This document shows positions 9,278-18,135 of a stretch of 64,000 nucleotides of DNA, in pieces. Made by a program: the position numbers and the translations under genes. The notes below the pieces were generated by a model. That model did no database searches and had not been told where the DNA came from. It was given only the letters and a program-made list of their open reading frames with translations. The stretch is from assembly GCF_013402815.2 (NCBI RefSeq), contig NZ_CP058601.1, forward strand, positions 2,852,001-2,916,000, written 5' to 3'. Position 1 is the first letter of the stretch. Each line of letters starts with the position of its first letter. Source of the stretch: Natrinema halophilum. GTDB lineage: Archaea; Halobacteriota; Halobacteria; Halobacteriales; Natrialbaceae.

Positions 9278-9427
9278 GATCTTCTCGTCACAGCCAAGGG
9301 AAAAATAGGTTCCGAATTCGCACCGATCGATCTGTCTGCCGACCGATCGCACGTTTTCCGTTAGTCCAGTCGACCGCCCGGTCTCAGTAGTATCTGAACT
9401 CAAAAACTCGAGTACTCGATCGAAGCG

Positions 9428-11188
9428 TTACGTAGGTGTAACCGGAACGTCGAGGTCTCGTCGGAGTTTGTCGAGCAGTTCGTCGATGGTCAAAACAGTC
9501 GTATCGTGGCCTAACTCGAGCGAGAGCTGTGTTACCGTCGGCAAATCCACGTTCGTCTTCTGCAGCTCTTCGGGCTGGTTGAAAACCTCTTCAGGGGGGC
9601 CATCGAGAAGGAGTTCACCCTGTCGGAGGGCGATCACTCGATCCGAGTGTCTGGCTGCGAAATCCACGTCGTGCGTGATGACGATAATCAGTTTTCCAGC
9701 GTCGGCCATCTCCTCAATGAGGGAACCTAACAGTTCGGCCCCGTCTGCGTCCTGCCCACCAGTCGGTTCGTCGAGGACGAAAATCGGCGAATCCATCGCC
9801 AGTACGGATGCGACGGCAACGTGTTTTCGCCTCGCTTGACCGATATCGTAGGGATTTCGTTCTCGAACATCGTTCAGGTTCAACCGGTCGATGGCATCAT
9901 CGACGTTTTCGTCCATCGTATCGGCGTCGAGATCAATGTTCTTCGGCCCGTACCGAACTTCTTCGTCGATAGAGTCGTGAAACAGTTGGTCGTTCGGGTT
10001 TTGGAAGCTCAAGCCAACATCCTTAGCCATCTCCGCGACACGGTGATCCCGTGTGTTTTTCCCTCTGACGGTTACCGTTCCCTCGGACGGTGTCAATAGT
10101 GCATTGAGATGCTTCGCAAAGGTGGTCTTCCCTGCACCGTTCTGACCGATCAAACAGACGACTCCGTGATCGAACTCAGTTGAGATGTCCGTGAGTGCCT
10201 CGACAGTGTCAGAATAGCGGTAGGTGACTGAATCGAGCGTTAACTGTGAGTCCTCGGCCGAATCGGATATGGCTTCGGTTCCCGACGACGCACTGATTTC
10301 TGGGGTGGCGTCGTCGGACGCCAACAACCCCTCCGCTCGATACACGTCCTGGAGTTCGGAAAGTGCATCTTGGTACGTGACAGGAAGTTGCTTCTCTGTA
10401 CTGACGAACCCGTTGTCGCGAAGCCATTTCCCGACCGAAATCTGAGTGGGGACCGATATCTTCGAGTCTTGCGTTGCGAGCGTCGCCAGTACGTCTTTTG
10501 GATCGCCGTTGTGGGCAATCTGTCCGTCCTCGACGACGACCATGCGATCGATGTGCGGCGCGAGTCGTTCGACTTTTTGACTGACTAGCACGATGGTAAA
10601 CTCGTCCCGGTCGAGGTTTCCGATGACCTCGAAGACGCTCTCTGTCCCCTCGGGATCTAGTTGAGAGGTTGGTTCATCGAGGATCAGAATATCCGGTCGT
10701 AATGCCAGAATCGAGGCCAGGGCGACACGCTGGGACTGACCGCCGGAAAGCTGATTTGGATTCCGCTGGTACAGATCTTCGATCCCCACGAGTTCCAGAC
10801 TCCACTTCACCCGTTCTACCATCTCAGGGACAGCGATACCCTGGTTCTCCAGTGCAAACGCTACCTCCTCGAACACCGTCGTACTCGCACCGGTCATTTG
10901 ATCGAACGGGTTTTCGAACAGCATGCCGACCTTGGTCGAGAGGTCTCCGATAGACGTCTCGCGAGTGTTTGCGCCATCGACGGTAACGTTCCCCTCGAAT
11001 TCCCCTTCGAAAAAGTTCGGTATATAACCCGGGATCATTCTCGCAAGCGTCGACTTGCCAGCATCGGCTGCACCCGTTATACCGACGAATTCACCCTTTT
11101 CGATCGAGAGGGAGACGTCTTCGATTGCCTGTTCGTCCGTCTGTGATCGATATGAATAATTGACGTTGTCGTATTCAATCAAACTCAT
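9428..11188 (-). CDS. ECF transporter ATPase, two fused domains (EcfA-EcfA')
   Basis: Cytoplasmic energy-coupling ATPase of an energy-coupling-factor importer. Its 586 residues contain two ABC domains. The first has Walker A GAADAGKST (39-47), signature LSGGQSQRVALA and Walker B ILILDEPTSQLDP. The second begins after a linker near residue 300, with Walker A GQNGAGKTT, Walker B IFVLDEPTGGQD and an altered signature, IGQARRKHVA, instead of LSGGQ. The ATG at 11188 overlaps the stop of the upstream ecfT gene as ATGA, and GGAGGT stands just before it, so this start is preferred over 11203. The two genes are translationally coupled. Confidence 0.93.
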   Translation of the reverse strand: MSLIEYDNVNYSYRSQTDEQAIEDVSLSIEKGEFVGITGAADAGKSTLARMIPGYIPNFFEGEFEGNVTVDGANTRETSIGDLSTKVGMLFENPFDQMTGASTTVFEEVAFALENQGIAVPEMVERVKWSLELVGIEDLYQRNPNQLSGGQSQRVALASILALRPDILILDEPTSQLDPEGTESVFEVIGNLDRDEFTIVLVSQKVERLAPHIDRMVVVEDGQIAHNGDPKDVLATLATQDSKISVPTQISVGKWLRDNGFVSTEKQLPVTYQDALSELQDVYRAEGLLASDDATPEISASSGTEAISDSAEDSQLTLDSVTYRYSDTVEALTDISTEFDHGVVCLIGQNGAGKTTFAKHLNALLTPSEGTVTVRGKNTRDHRVAEMAKDVGLSFQNPNDQLFHDSIDEEVRYGPKNIDLDADTMDENVDDAIDRLNLNDVRERNPYDIGQARRKHVAVASVLAMDSPIFVLDEPTGGQDADGAELLGSLIEEMADAGKLIIVITHDVDFAARHSDRVIALRQGELLLDGPPEEVFNQPEELQKTNVDLPTVTQLSLELGHDTTVLTIDELLDKLRRDLDVPVTPT

Positions 11189-12036
11189 ACGAGGAACCTC
11201 CATACGGCAACAGCGATGACGGCAAGTACCATCGTGGCCCTGAGCAAACTATCTGTCCTGGTGTCCGGGACCTCGATCAATGCTGATCGTTCGCCATCCC
11301 GGGTGAACCCCCGTGACTCTAACGCGAGCGCTCGCGTCTCTGTCGCAATCAACATACTGATCATCAACGGTGTGAATAGCGCCAAGACCGATTTCAATCG
11401 CTTGCGAATGTTCGCTTTCGTATCTAACCCCCGTGCCTGTTGAGCCTCGAGGATCGACCGAGCGCGATTTTGCACCTCGGGGATCAACTGAAGCGACGCC
11501 AGGAATACGTATGCGAACTTGTTCGACATTCCACGGTCCATGAGGGCGGTCGTCATTCGCTTCGGATGTGTCGTAACGATAACTAGCAGCAACGATAGCA
11601 TCAGCGTTGCGATACGGAATAAAAATAGAAGCGCAAACAGCAATCCCTCCTCGTAAAACGTTAGCTGGTCGACGAGTGGAACCGACCCGATCACGAAGAA
11701 CGCAGTTTCGTTACCCGGATACAACAGCCCCTGAATCAGGAGTAACGAAAGCGCAAGCGGTAGCCCAGCAAACGCCAGTATCTTTGCAATCGACCGAAAG
11801 ACACCGGTTACTATTGCAACGAGTGAGAGGAGTAATACGAGAACGAGTGGGCCCTTGAAATCCGGCATCAAAAATGCGATGACGATCAATCCAAGACTCA
11901 GCACCAGTTTGGTTATGGGATTGAGACGGTGAATAATCGTATTTCCTGGTTGATATTCCAGGAGATGCCCCTGGCCCTCCGATTCAGTAATGAGGGAATC
12001 CAGTGGTTTCCCATAGATTTGGTAATCCTCTGCCAT
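11185..12036 (-). CDS. ECF transporter transmembrane component EcfT
   Basis: Membrane scaffold that couples the ATPases to the substrate-binding S protein. It is 283 residues long with about six hydrophobic segments. The conserved EcfT cytoplasmic helices carry the Ala-Arg-Gly type motifs: RARSILEAQQARGLDTK and, further on, ETRALALESRGF. The start is the ATG at 12036, with a TATA-like ACTTAATAGG roughly 25-30 bases upstream; a GTG at 12051 is less likely. It overlaps the downstream ATPase gene by four bases. A dedicated S component lies upstream at 13092. Confidence 0.92.
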   Translation of the reverse strand: MAEDYQIYGKPLDSLITESEGQGHLLEYQPGNTIIHRLNPITKLVLSLGLIVIAFLMPDFKGPLVLVLLLSLVAIVTGVFRSIAKILAFAGLPLALSLLLIQGLLYPGNETAFFVIGSVPLVDQLTFYEEGLLFALLFLFRIATLMLSLLLVIVTTHPKRMTTALMDRGMSNKFAYVFLASLQLIPEVQNRARSILEAQQARGLDTKANIRKRLKSVLALFTPLMISMLIATETRALALESRGFTRDGERSALIEVPDTRTDSLLRATMVLAVIAVAVWRFLV

Positions 12037-12267
12037 GCAAATGGGAGACACACTGTGCCTATTAAGTCTTGTGAAATTCTGACTTGGGGTGTCCCGAAAA
12101 GAGCAAAATCGGGCCCGTTGCCGACGTTTACGTCGTTCCGATTTGGATGGTGTGTGGTGTCAGGTTGCCCTCGATTTGCAGAGCGCCCCTGTCATTTTGC
12201 CGCCGGTGTGTTCGGTAGAATCGTCTGTAACAAGTCCGTCAGTTTCGGGACGTACCTGATTGCTCGC

Positions 12268-12717
12268 CTAGTTGGAGAGTCGTCTGTTAACTGCTTCGAC
12301 CAATTCGTCGGGCGACTCGACTTCTTCGTCGATGACTCCCCATACCATAGCATTGTAGGGTTCGCCCTCTGCAAACACTCTTCTACCAGTTTTCAACGCG
12401 ATGACGGGGATGTCGTGTTCGTGTGCGATGGCGGCTTCGATCACCGTTCCCTCCGATGGGACTCGGCCGTCGAGAACCGTCGTCACGAGATCGGCTTCCA
12501 GCACGCCCTCGCGGTCGACCTCGAAAATGTACTGCATGACGTCTTCGTCGGAGTCGTATCCCTCCTGTTCCTTGAGATTCAATTCACCGATGTCGCCACT
12601 ATCTCGTTGCGGAAGAAAGACGTCGTATCCCTCGTCTTCGAGCATAGCCGTGACGCGTGCGTTGAACTCTCGTTCGGCTTGGCAGAACAATGGGCCTGCA
12701 AAGTATACCTTTTGCAT
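12268..12717 (-). CDS. nucleoside 2-deoxyribosyltransferase-like protein
   Basis: A 149-residue protein opening with MQKVYFAGPLF, the N-terminal motif of the nucleoside 2-deoxyribosyltransferase superfamily. Members cleave or transfer N-glycosidic bonds of (deoxy)nucleosides and nucleotides. Other family features are the aspartate-rich stretch around DREGVLEADLVTTVLDGRVP and EGTVIEAAIAHEHDIPVIAL, which contains the region of the nucleophilic glutamate. It lies between the S and T genes of the ECF importer in the same orientation. This placement hints that the imported compound could be a nucleoside or base, or that the enzyme is only a passenger. Family assignment is good; activity is unproven. 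Confidence 0.82.
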   Translation of the reverse strand: MQKVYFAGPLFCQAEREFNARVTAMLEDEGYDVFLPQRDSGDIGELNLKEQEGYDSDEDVMQYIFEVDREGVLEADLVTTVLDGRVPSEGTVIEAAIAHEHDIPVIALKTGRRVFAEGEPYNAMVWGVIDEEVESPDELVEAVNRRLSN

Positions 12718-13091
12718 CGACTGGAGAGTGATGTCCCTGGTATAAATTCATTTTCTTTTTCTGATCCGGTTTTCGGTTGCCGAAGGCACCAGTCACCCGT
12801 AGTGAATCGAACTCGACTGCCGCCCCGCACTGATGTCGACGAAATGGGCAACAGTTTCTCAGGGTCGTCGAATTGCGTAGGACTCGTGGTGGAAATCAGT
12901 GATCCCCTCACGTACATTCGATCGAACGCTCCGAGCTTTCGGGTTTCACCAGCTGTTCCTCGTCCACCGGGCGGCTGAAAATGAGGCTGTCGTAGAACCG
13001 GCATCACCATTATGTAGTCGTGCTGGAGACTACGGTACTCACGACTCAGCTTCGGTCCACCACACAGCAAAAAATCAGCACTATGGGTTCC
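12718..13091. other. intergenic stretch inside the ECF gene run
   Basis: About 370 bases between the deoxyribosyltransferase-like gene and the S-component gene. Frames on both strands are open but unlike any family I know. An AT-rich patch near 12745-12775 could hold a promoter for the downstream genes. Confidence 0.4.
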
Positions 13092-13709
13092 TTATTCACC
13101 GAGCGCTTCGCGCCCGCGCTTCGGGAGATACCGCTTCGGAATGTTTACCGCGACGTAGTAGGCGACGATGATCGCGGCGGTTTTGTCGATCAGTTCGATT
13201 ACAATCCTTCCACCTAACACTGCCTGAAACAGATCCTGTCCCGACGCGAGGAGAACGCCCGTCATGACGTCGGCTGGAGCACCTGTGACCCCGCCGAATA
13301 GGTAAACGGCGATTGGCGTACTGATCAGGGTGGAGACGATCGCCAATATCACACCACTGGTGATTAGTTTCCAGTAATCAATCATCGTTTCGATGACGAA
13401 CCAGCCCCGGTAGGCCAACGTCCCGCTTACGATCCCGAACGCAATTTGGACGAAAATAAACGGCAACGACCCCGGGTTCAATCCAATTGCGATCATAATG
13501 CTCGTAAGTCCACCGCCAACAGCTGCGACCCACGGTCCGGCGATGATTCCTAACAGAATCGTCCCCGATGAGTCCAAAAATAATGGCAATCGAAGCGTCT
13601 GGACGATGAACCGTCCGACGAGATTGAGGCCGACAGCAACGGGAATTAACACCCAGGCTGTCGTGGTGAAATCACTCTGTACACGATCTAGTGTCGTTGT
13701 CGAACCCAT
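13092..13709 (-). CDS. ECF transporter substrate-specificity (S) component
   Basis: A 205-residue membrane protein with about six hydrophobic segments. The stretch LPLFLDSSGTILLGIIAGPW followed by VAAVGGGLTS is typical of the first helices of ECF S components, which bind the substrate and dock onto EcfT. It is transcribed first in the minus-strand run S, deoxyribosyltransferase-like, T, double ATPase, SDR. A TATA box at 13731-13739 lies about 25 bases before the ATG, fitting a leaderless transcript. I cannot assign it to a vitamin class such as ThiT or BioY; the substrate is unknown. Confidence 0.85.
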   Translation of the reverse strand: MGSTTTLDRVQSDFTTTAWVLIPVAVGLNLVGRFIVQTLRLPLFLDSSGTILLGIIAGPWVAAVGGGLTSIMIAIGLNPGSLPFIFVQIAFGIVSGTLAYRGWFVIETMIDYWKLITSGVILAIVSTLISTPIAVYLFGGVTGAPADVMTGVLLASGQDLFQAVLGGRIVIELIDKTAAIIVAYYVAVNIPKRYLPKRGREALGE

Positions 13710-13730
13710 ACCGGGCGATTGTATTGTTGG

Positions 13731-13739
13731 TATTTATAA
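13731..13739 (-). promoter_or_regulatory. TATA box of the ECF operon
   Basis: On the minus strand TTATAAATA lies about 25 bases before the S-component ATG at 13709. This is the spacing expected for a leaderless haloarchaeal gene. Confidence 0.6.
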
Positions 13740-13892
13740 TTTGGGTCGTGTTCTCAAACATCAGCCATTTGAATTACATATGTGGTGGACGATGAAGCGG
13801 GATGGCTGAACCAACTGGTGAATATGGGATCGGCTGTTGTAAGAGCGGATCAAGAAAAGTAGAAAAAGAGAGGTAGCCACTCAGAAACGTGT

Positions 13893-15119
13893 TCAGACGT
13901 CCGAAAAGCCGGAGTTTCCTGCAAGTAGATGATCGTCGACGACGTCCTCGTCGAGTTCGATCCCCAGTCCGGGTGTTTCGGGAACTTGGATGTATCCGTC
14001 CTGGATCAGCGGTTCTTCCTGGGCGACGAGGTCGTCCCACCAGTCGACCTCCAGGGCGTGATACTCGAGTACGTCGAAGTTAGGGATACTGGCTGCGAGA
14101 TGAACACAGGCCATCGTCCCTATCGGACTACAGACGTTGTGTGGTGATACGGCCATGTAGTTCTCCTCGGCGCGATTGGCGATGGCTTTCGACTCTGCAA
14201 GACCTCCACAGGTCATCGGGTCTGGTGTGAGAATATCGACGCCGTACTCGTATATCAGGTCTGTGAACTCGTGAACGCGAAATCGGTTCTCGCCAGTCGC
14301 AAGTGGCGTCTGTGTCGAACGGGCCACTTCACGCTGGACGTCTTCGTTCTCCGGCGGGACGACGTCCTCGAGCCACATCAGGTCGTAGGGCTCGAGCACG
14401 TGCGCGAGGCGTTTCGCACTGTCGAGTGAGTAATCCCAGTGACAATCGAAAGCAAGGTCAATGTCGTCACCAACCGCCTCGCGGACAGCAGAGACGATCT
14501 CAACTTTTCTGTCCAAAGCTTCGTTGCTTAGACGACCGTTGAAGGGGTCCGGCCTGTTGTCGATGGGCATGTCGAGATCGAATTTCAGTGCCGAAAAGCC
14601 CATTTCTTTTACTCGCTGGGCTTCCTGAGCGTATGCCGCTGGACTGTACGCCCCCTCGTCGTGGTATTCCGTAAAGCCGTCTTCGACCTCGTAGGCTTCG
14701 CCAGCGTGACAATCCGCATAGATTCGTATATCATCACGGTACTTGCCGCCTAGAAGTTGGTAGACCGGTAACCCGAGAATCTTTCCCGTGGCGTCCCAGA
14801 GAGCAACCTCGATACCAGACGCTGCGGTAACCACTTTACCGGTCGTACCGCCGTGCCCAGACATTTCTTGAACCATGCGGCGAAACAGTCGTTCGACATC
14901 GAGGGGATTTTCGCCGATCAGAAACCGCTTCATGTACTCCATAATTTCCGTAACGCCCCCACCGCGATACGACTCCCCGATACCGGTGACGCCCGCATCT
15001 GTGTGGACTTTCACCAGATTCCACTCGAAGTTCCCCTCAACGACGCAGGTTTCGATGTCGGTAATTTCGACGTCCCGCTCTGGAGTTCGCGTGTTCGCGT
15101 GATTCGAGTAATCTCGCAT
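13893..15119 (-). CDS. enolase-superfamily acid-sugar dehydratase
   Basis: A 408-residue mandelate racemase/muconate lactonizing enzyme-type protein with an N-terminal capping domain and a barrel. The metal and catalytic residues follow the galactonate/mannonate dehydratase pattern. They are D225 and H227 (AFDCHWD), E251 (WLEDV), E277 (ATGENRF) and H327 (SPHNVCSPIG), with K179 in SALKFDLD. The expected reaction is dehydration of a sugar acid to a 2-keto-3-deoxy acid. The ATG at 15119 is preferred over an in-frame start 24 bases upstream. It is divergent from the LarA-like gene. The exact acid is not predictable from sequence; close homologues with known substrate would settle it. Confidence 0.88.
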   Translation of the reverse strand: MRDYSNHANTRTPERDVEITDIETCVVEGNFEWNLVKVHTDAGVTGIGESYRGGGVTEIMEYMKRFLIGENPLDVERLFRRMVQEMSGHGGTTGKVVTAASGIEVALWDATGKILGLPVYQLLGGKYRDDIRIYADCHAGEAYEVEDGFTEYHDEGAYSPAAYAQEAQRVKEMGFSALKFDLDMPIDNRPDPFNGRLSNEALDRKVEIVSAVREAVGDDIDLAFDCHWDYSLDSAKRLAHVLEPYDLMWLEDVVPPENEDVQREVARSTQTPLATGENRFRVHEFTDLIYEYGVDILTPDPMTCGGLAESKAIANRAEENYMAVSPHNVCSPIGTMACVHLAASIPNFDVLEYHALEVDWWDDLVAQEEPLIQDGYIQVPETPGLGIELDEDVVDDHLLAGNSGFSDV

Positions 15120-15340
15120 CAGTATCCACCACCGCGGATACAATCGTTGGTCGTCGTTCCTATCCGTTGCACTGACGAGTCTGCGGGCGCTGCCTGCATA
15201 CTATCTCCGGCAGATGGAGGCGGACAACAAATAGTTTTGGGTCCATAGACTCGACGCGGGTCGGCTCGCGGGAGATCGACTATGAATCGCCGATCAGTCG
15301 TTCCCAAAGTATTAACTCCGAATCAGACAGCACCATACGT

Positions 15341-16660
15341 ATGGAATTCCCAGAGCCCGAATCATTTGATTCGATAGTTGGAGACGTAACGTTGCCGCCG
15401 CTGGCTCGCGTGCAGTATGACCCACCGACTCCGTCTCTTTCGAATCCGACTGAGCGGACGCGTAAAGCGGTGGAGTCACTGCCGCTGTCGACCCTGCAAG
15501 ACGGTGCAACGGTTGCGATTGGGATCGGGTCACGGGGCATCCACGACATCGTCGAAATCGCTACTTCGGTCGTCGATTCGGTTCGGGATGCTGGCTTCGA
15601 CCCGGTCGTCGTTCCCGCCATGGGAAGTCATGGGGGGGCCACACCCGAGGGACAGCGCGAGACACTTGCGGCACTGGGGATCTCCGAGGAGACGCTTGAC
15701 TGTCCTATCGATGCACGGATGGACACGGCGGTTCTGGGCCGTGGGGATCTGGATTTCGATGTTCACTTCTCGGAGGCTGCGCTGGAAGCAGACGCCTGTC
15801 TCGTCGTCAATCGCGTGAAAGCGCATACGAACTTCACGGGCGACATCGAGAGTGGCCTCTGTAAGATGCTGACTATTGGTCTTGGAAAACAGAAGGGTGC
15901 CGACACGGCCCACGCAAACGCGCTGGTCGAAGGCTACGAGGCGGTAATCAGAGACGCAGTCGACATTATCCGACGCGAAGCGCCAGTCGTGGGCGGCATC
16001 GCTATCGTCGAGAATTTCGCAGACGAAGTGGGGCTCATCGAGGGGGTATCGGCAAATCGCCTCCTCGAACGCGAACCGGAACTGCTCACACAGGCACACG
16101 AGTGGATGCCCACCCTTCCGTACGACGAACTCGATGTTCTGGTCGTCGATAGATTCGGAAAGGACATTTCTGGATCCGGGATGGATACGAACGTCATCGG
16201 CCGGTATCAAATTTTAAACGAACCGGAACCCGAGACGCCACAGATAAAACGTATTTATTTGCGGAACCTCTCGGAACGATCTCACGGCAACGGAAACGGC
16301 CTCGGACTTGCAGATATCACACGGCGAAGCGTGATCGATGACGTCGACCTTCAGCAGGTATACGCAAACACGTTGACGAGCAACTCCCTGTCGAAAGCCA
16401 AGATCCCGCTGGTCGCGCCTGATGACGAACTCGCGCTGACGGCTGCCGTCTCGACTATCGGACCGTACGATCCGGAAACAGCCCGAATTGCCTGGATCGA
16501 AGATACTTCCTCTCTGACATCGTTTCGCGTATCCCCGGCTTTGCTAGACGATAACGACGCGTCCGACCACATCTCCGTCGTGGGGTGGGACACCGTCACA
16601 TTCGAAGACGGGTCCGCCACGTTCCTCGAGACGACGCCGCCGACAGAAGACGCCCTCTAA
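15341..16660 (+). CDS. LarA-like (DUF2088) racemase/epimerase family protein
   Basis: A 439-residue homologue of lactate racemase LarA, a family of 2-hydroxyacid racemases and epimerases that use a nickel-pincer cofactor. Candidate equivalents of the key LarA residues are present: H97 (PAMGSHGGATPEG), H162 (VKAHTNF), K175 (GLCKMLTIGLGK) and H191 (DTAHAN). In this setting it might invert the 2-hydroxyl of a sugar acid before or after the enolase-superfamily enzyme (inference). No larB, larC or larE cofactor genes lie in the window. The gene is divergent from the dehydratase gene and convergent with the IclR regulator gene, 23 bases apart. Confidence 0.8.
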   Translation: MEFPEPESFDSIVGDVTLPPLARVQYDPPTPSLSNPTERTRKAVESLPLSTLQDGATVAIGIGSRGIHDIVEIATSVVDSVRDAGFDPVVVPAMGSHGGATPEGQRETLAALGISEETLDCPIDARMDTAVLGRGDLDFDVHFSEAALEADACLVVNRVKAHTNFTGDIESGLCKMLTIGLGKQKGADTAHANALVEGYEAVIRDAVDIIRREAPVVGGIAIVENFADEVGLIEGVSANRLLEREPELLTQAHEWMPTLPYDELDVLVVDRFGKDISGSGMDTNVIGRYQILNEPEPETPQIKRIYLRNLSERSHGNGNGLGLADITRRSVIDDVDLQQVYANTLTSNSLSKAKIPLVAPDDELALTAAVSTIGPYDPETARIAWIEDTSSLTSFRVSPALLDDNDASDHISVVGWDTVTFEDGSATFLETTPPTEDAL

Positions 16661-16683
16661 CGGTACTCGACTGCTCGAGACCC

Positions 16684-17484
16684 CTACATTCGATCGCGCA
16701 ACTCGGAACTTTTTTTGGCCATGTTGATGTTCGCCTCAATGACGTTCGCCGTTTTCATAACCTTCTCCGGGAGCGTTTCGTAAAACTGCACGTCCGGCAT
16801 CCGCCGGACCGGAGCAGAGACGCTCACCGCACCGATCACGCGATCATTACGGTCTCTAACTGGCGCTCCGACAGCGCGGATTCCCTCAACTTCTTCCTCG
16901 TCGTTACAGGCAAATCCTCGTTGTGCGATAGTTTCGAGTTCCTCGTTCAGTTCCGCACGGGTGCTGATCGTGTTTTCCGTCCTCGTTGGCAGGCCGTAGT
17001 GGTCGATGATTTGGTCGGCCTCTTCCTGTGGTAAAAACGCGAGAATCGCTTTGCCGGTCGCCGTGTGATGCAGATGTTCGGGCTTCTGTAGTTTCGTTTG
17101 CTGGTATCTGGTCCCCACTGCCTGGTCGCCTTTCGACTTGTAGAGTTTGATGCCCTGCCCGTGTTGTTCGGTCGAAAGGTGTGCATACTCACCGGTCTCG
17201 TCGGCTAACGCATCTGTCGGTTCCTTCCCGTTGACGTAGAGGTCGTTGTGATTCCGTACGTATTCCCCAAAGATCAGAAATTGTAGCCCCAGTTCGTAGA
17301 TTCCATCGCTTTTGACGACGAAACCGTTTTCCTCAAGCGTCGTCAGGTGGTTGTGAATCGCCCCTTTCGAAAGGTCCACCGTGTCTTCCAGTTCGGTGAT
17401 ACCTGCTCCATCTTTCTCTTTTAACGCCTGCAGGATATGTGTCGTTAGCGCAACCGCCTGGACCGGGTTCTTGGCCGTTTTCAT
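16684..17484 (-). CDS. IclR-family transcriptional regulator
   Basis: A 266-residue DNA-binding protein. It has an N-terminal winged helix-turn-helix (about 10-70, containing GITELEDTVDLSKGAIHNHL) and a C-terminal IclR effector-binding domain with GKAILAFLP, GFACNDEEEVEGIRAVGAPV and GAVSVSAPVRRM. IclR regulators commonly control sugar-acid and aromatic-acid catabolism. It sits in the middle of the catabolic island. A perfect 14-base palindrome 18 bases before its start suggests autoregulation, and a similar palindrome precedes the NicX-like gene. Confidence 0.93.
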   Translation of the reverse strand: MKTAKNPVQAVALTTHILQALKEKDGAGITELEDTVDLSKGAIHNHLTTLEENGFVVKSDGIYELGLQFLIFGEYVRNHNDLYVNGKEPTDALADETGEYAHLSTEQHGQGIKLYKSKGDQAVGTRYQQTKLQKPEHLHHTATGKAILAFLPQEEADQIIDHYGLPTRTENTISTRAELNEELETIAQRGFACNDEEEVEGIRAVGAPVRDRNDRVIGAVSVSAPVRRMPDVQFYETLPEKVMKTANVIEANINMAKKSSELRDRM

Positions 17485-17502
17485 ACCGGTCCTTTGCAGT
17501 CG

Positions 17503-17516
17503 AACACTATAGTGTT
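17503..17516. promoter_or_regulatory. palindromic operator candidate for the IclR regulator
   Basis: AACACTATAGTGTT is a perfect 14-base palindrome 18 bases before the regulator's start codon. A related imperfect palindrome is at 19282-19297. Binding by the IclR protein is inferred from position and similarity only. Confidence 0.5.
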
Positions 17517-17724
17517 TAGGAGGGCTAAATGAGTCAGTTTGCGGATCACAGTATCGTCGCCTCGCCGTACCCGTTGGAACGGCCTGCCGAGATGCCTCCG
17601 AACAACTCTCGAAAATATCCTGCCGGTCCCCGGGGGGTCGGGTTCACTGCCGCGCTCGATTTCCCGTTCTAATTCCGGCAACCGTTTCTAGCATGGTGTT
17701 CGCTGATACTGACTCCCGTTCTCT

Positions 17725-18129
17725 CTATCGAAGATCGTGGTTGATTCCGAATAAGTACCCCAGAAGGAGCCAGGCGGGCTGTAATCCTCGCACTTCGATA
17801 TCCCCCTCGAGATACAACTCGGACAGGAAGGTGCCATCCAGCAACTCCTGCAGTTGTGCGCTCGAGAGGAAAATCGTGGTCGTCTCGTACTCCGGTGTCG
17901 ATGTTTTGTTATAGCCTGGGGCGACAGGGTGAGTGTCGTCGTCAGCAAGCACGACGTCGAGCGACGATTCGTGTGCCCGAAGGCAAACCGTAATGGGTTC
18001 ATCGTCCTCGAGGGCGAAAACGAAATCCTGATCGAGCGGGTTCGTTTTGAGCGCAGCCTGTCCGTCCTCTGTTTCACAGACTGCGGCGAGTCTGTCGTCG
18101 AGTTTCTTGGAAAGTGTTTGTCGTGTCAT
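17725..18129 (-). CDS. SCP2-like small protein
   Basis: A 134-residue soluble acidic protein. A strand-rich middle and the C-terminal stretch YLEGDIEVRGLQPAWLL resemble sterol-carrier-protein-2 (SCP2) domains, where a similar GxxxxEGD segment precedes the last helix. These domains bind hydrophobic ligands. It starts 6 bases after the stop of the NicX/M29-like gene and is probably cotranscribed with it. Function is unknown; the SCP2 assignment is moderate. Confidence 0.6.
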   Translation of the reverse strand: MTRQTLSKKLDDRLAAVCETEDGQAALKTNPLDQDFVFALEDDEPITVCLRAHESSLDVVLADDDTHPVAPGYNKTSTPEYETTTIFLSSAQLQELLDGTFLSELYLEGDIEVRGLQPAWLLLGYLFGINHDLR

Positions 18130-18135
18130 GTATTG

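Noticed and set aside
11929-12978. 349-codon plus-strand open frame
   Set aside because: It is antisense to the start of ecfT and the whole deoxyribosyltransferase-like gene, has unusual composition and no recognisable motif.
12579-13070. 163-codon minus-strand frame between two ECF-run genes
   Set aside because: It overlaps the deoxyribosyltransferase-like gene and shows no domain or promoter.
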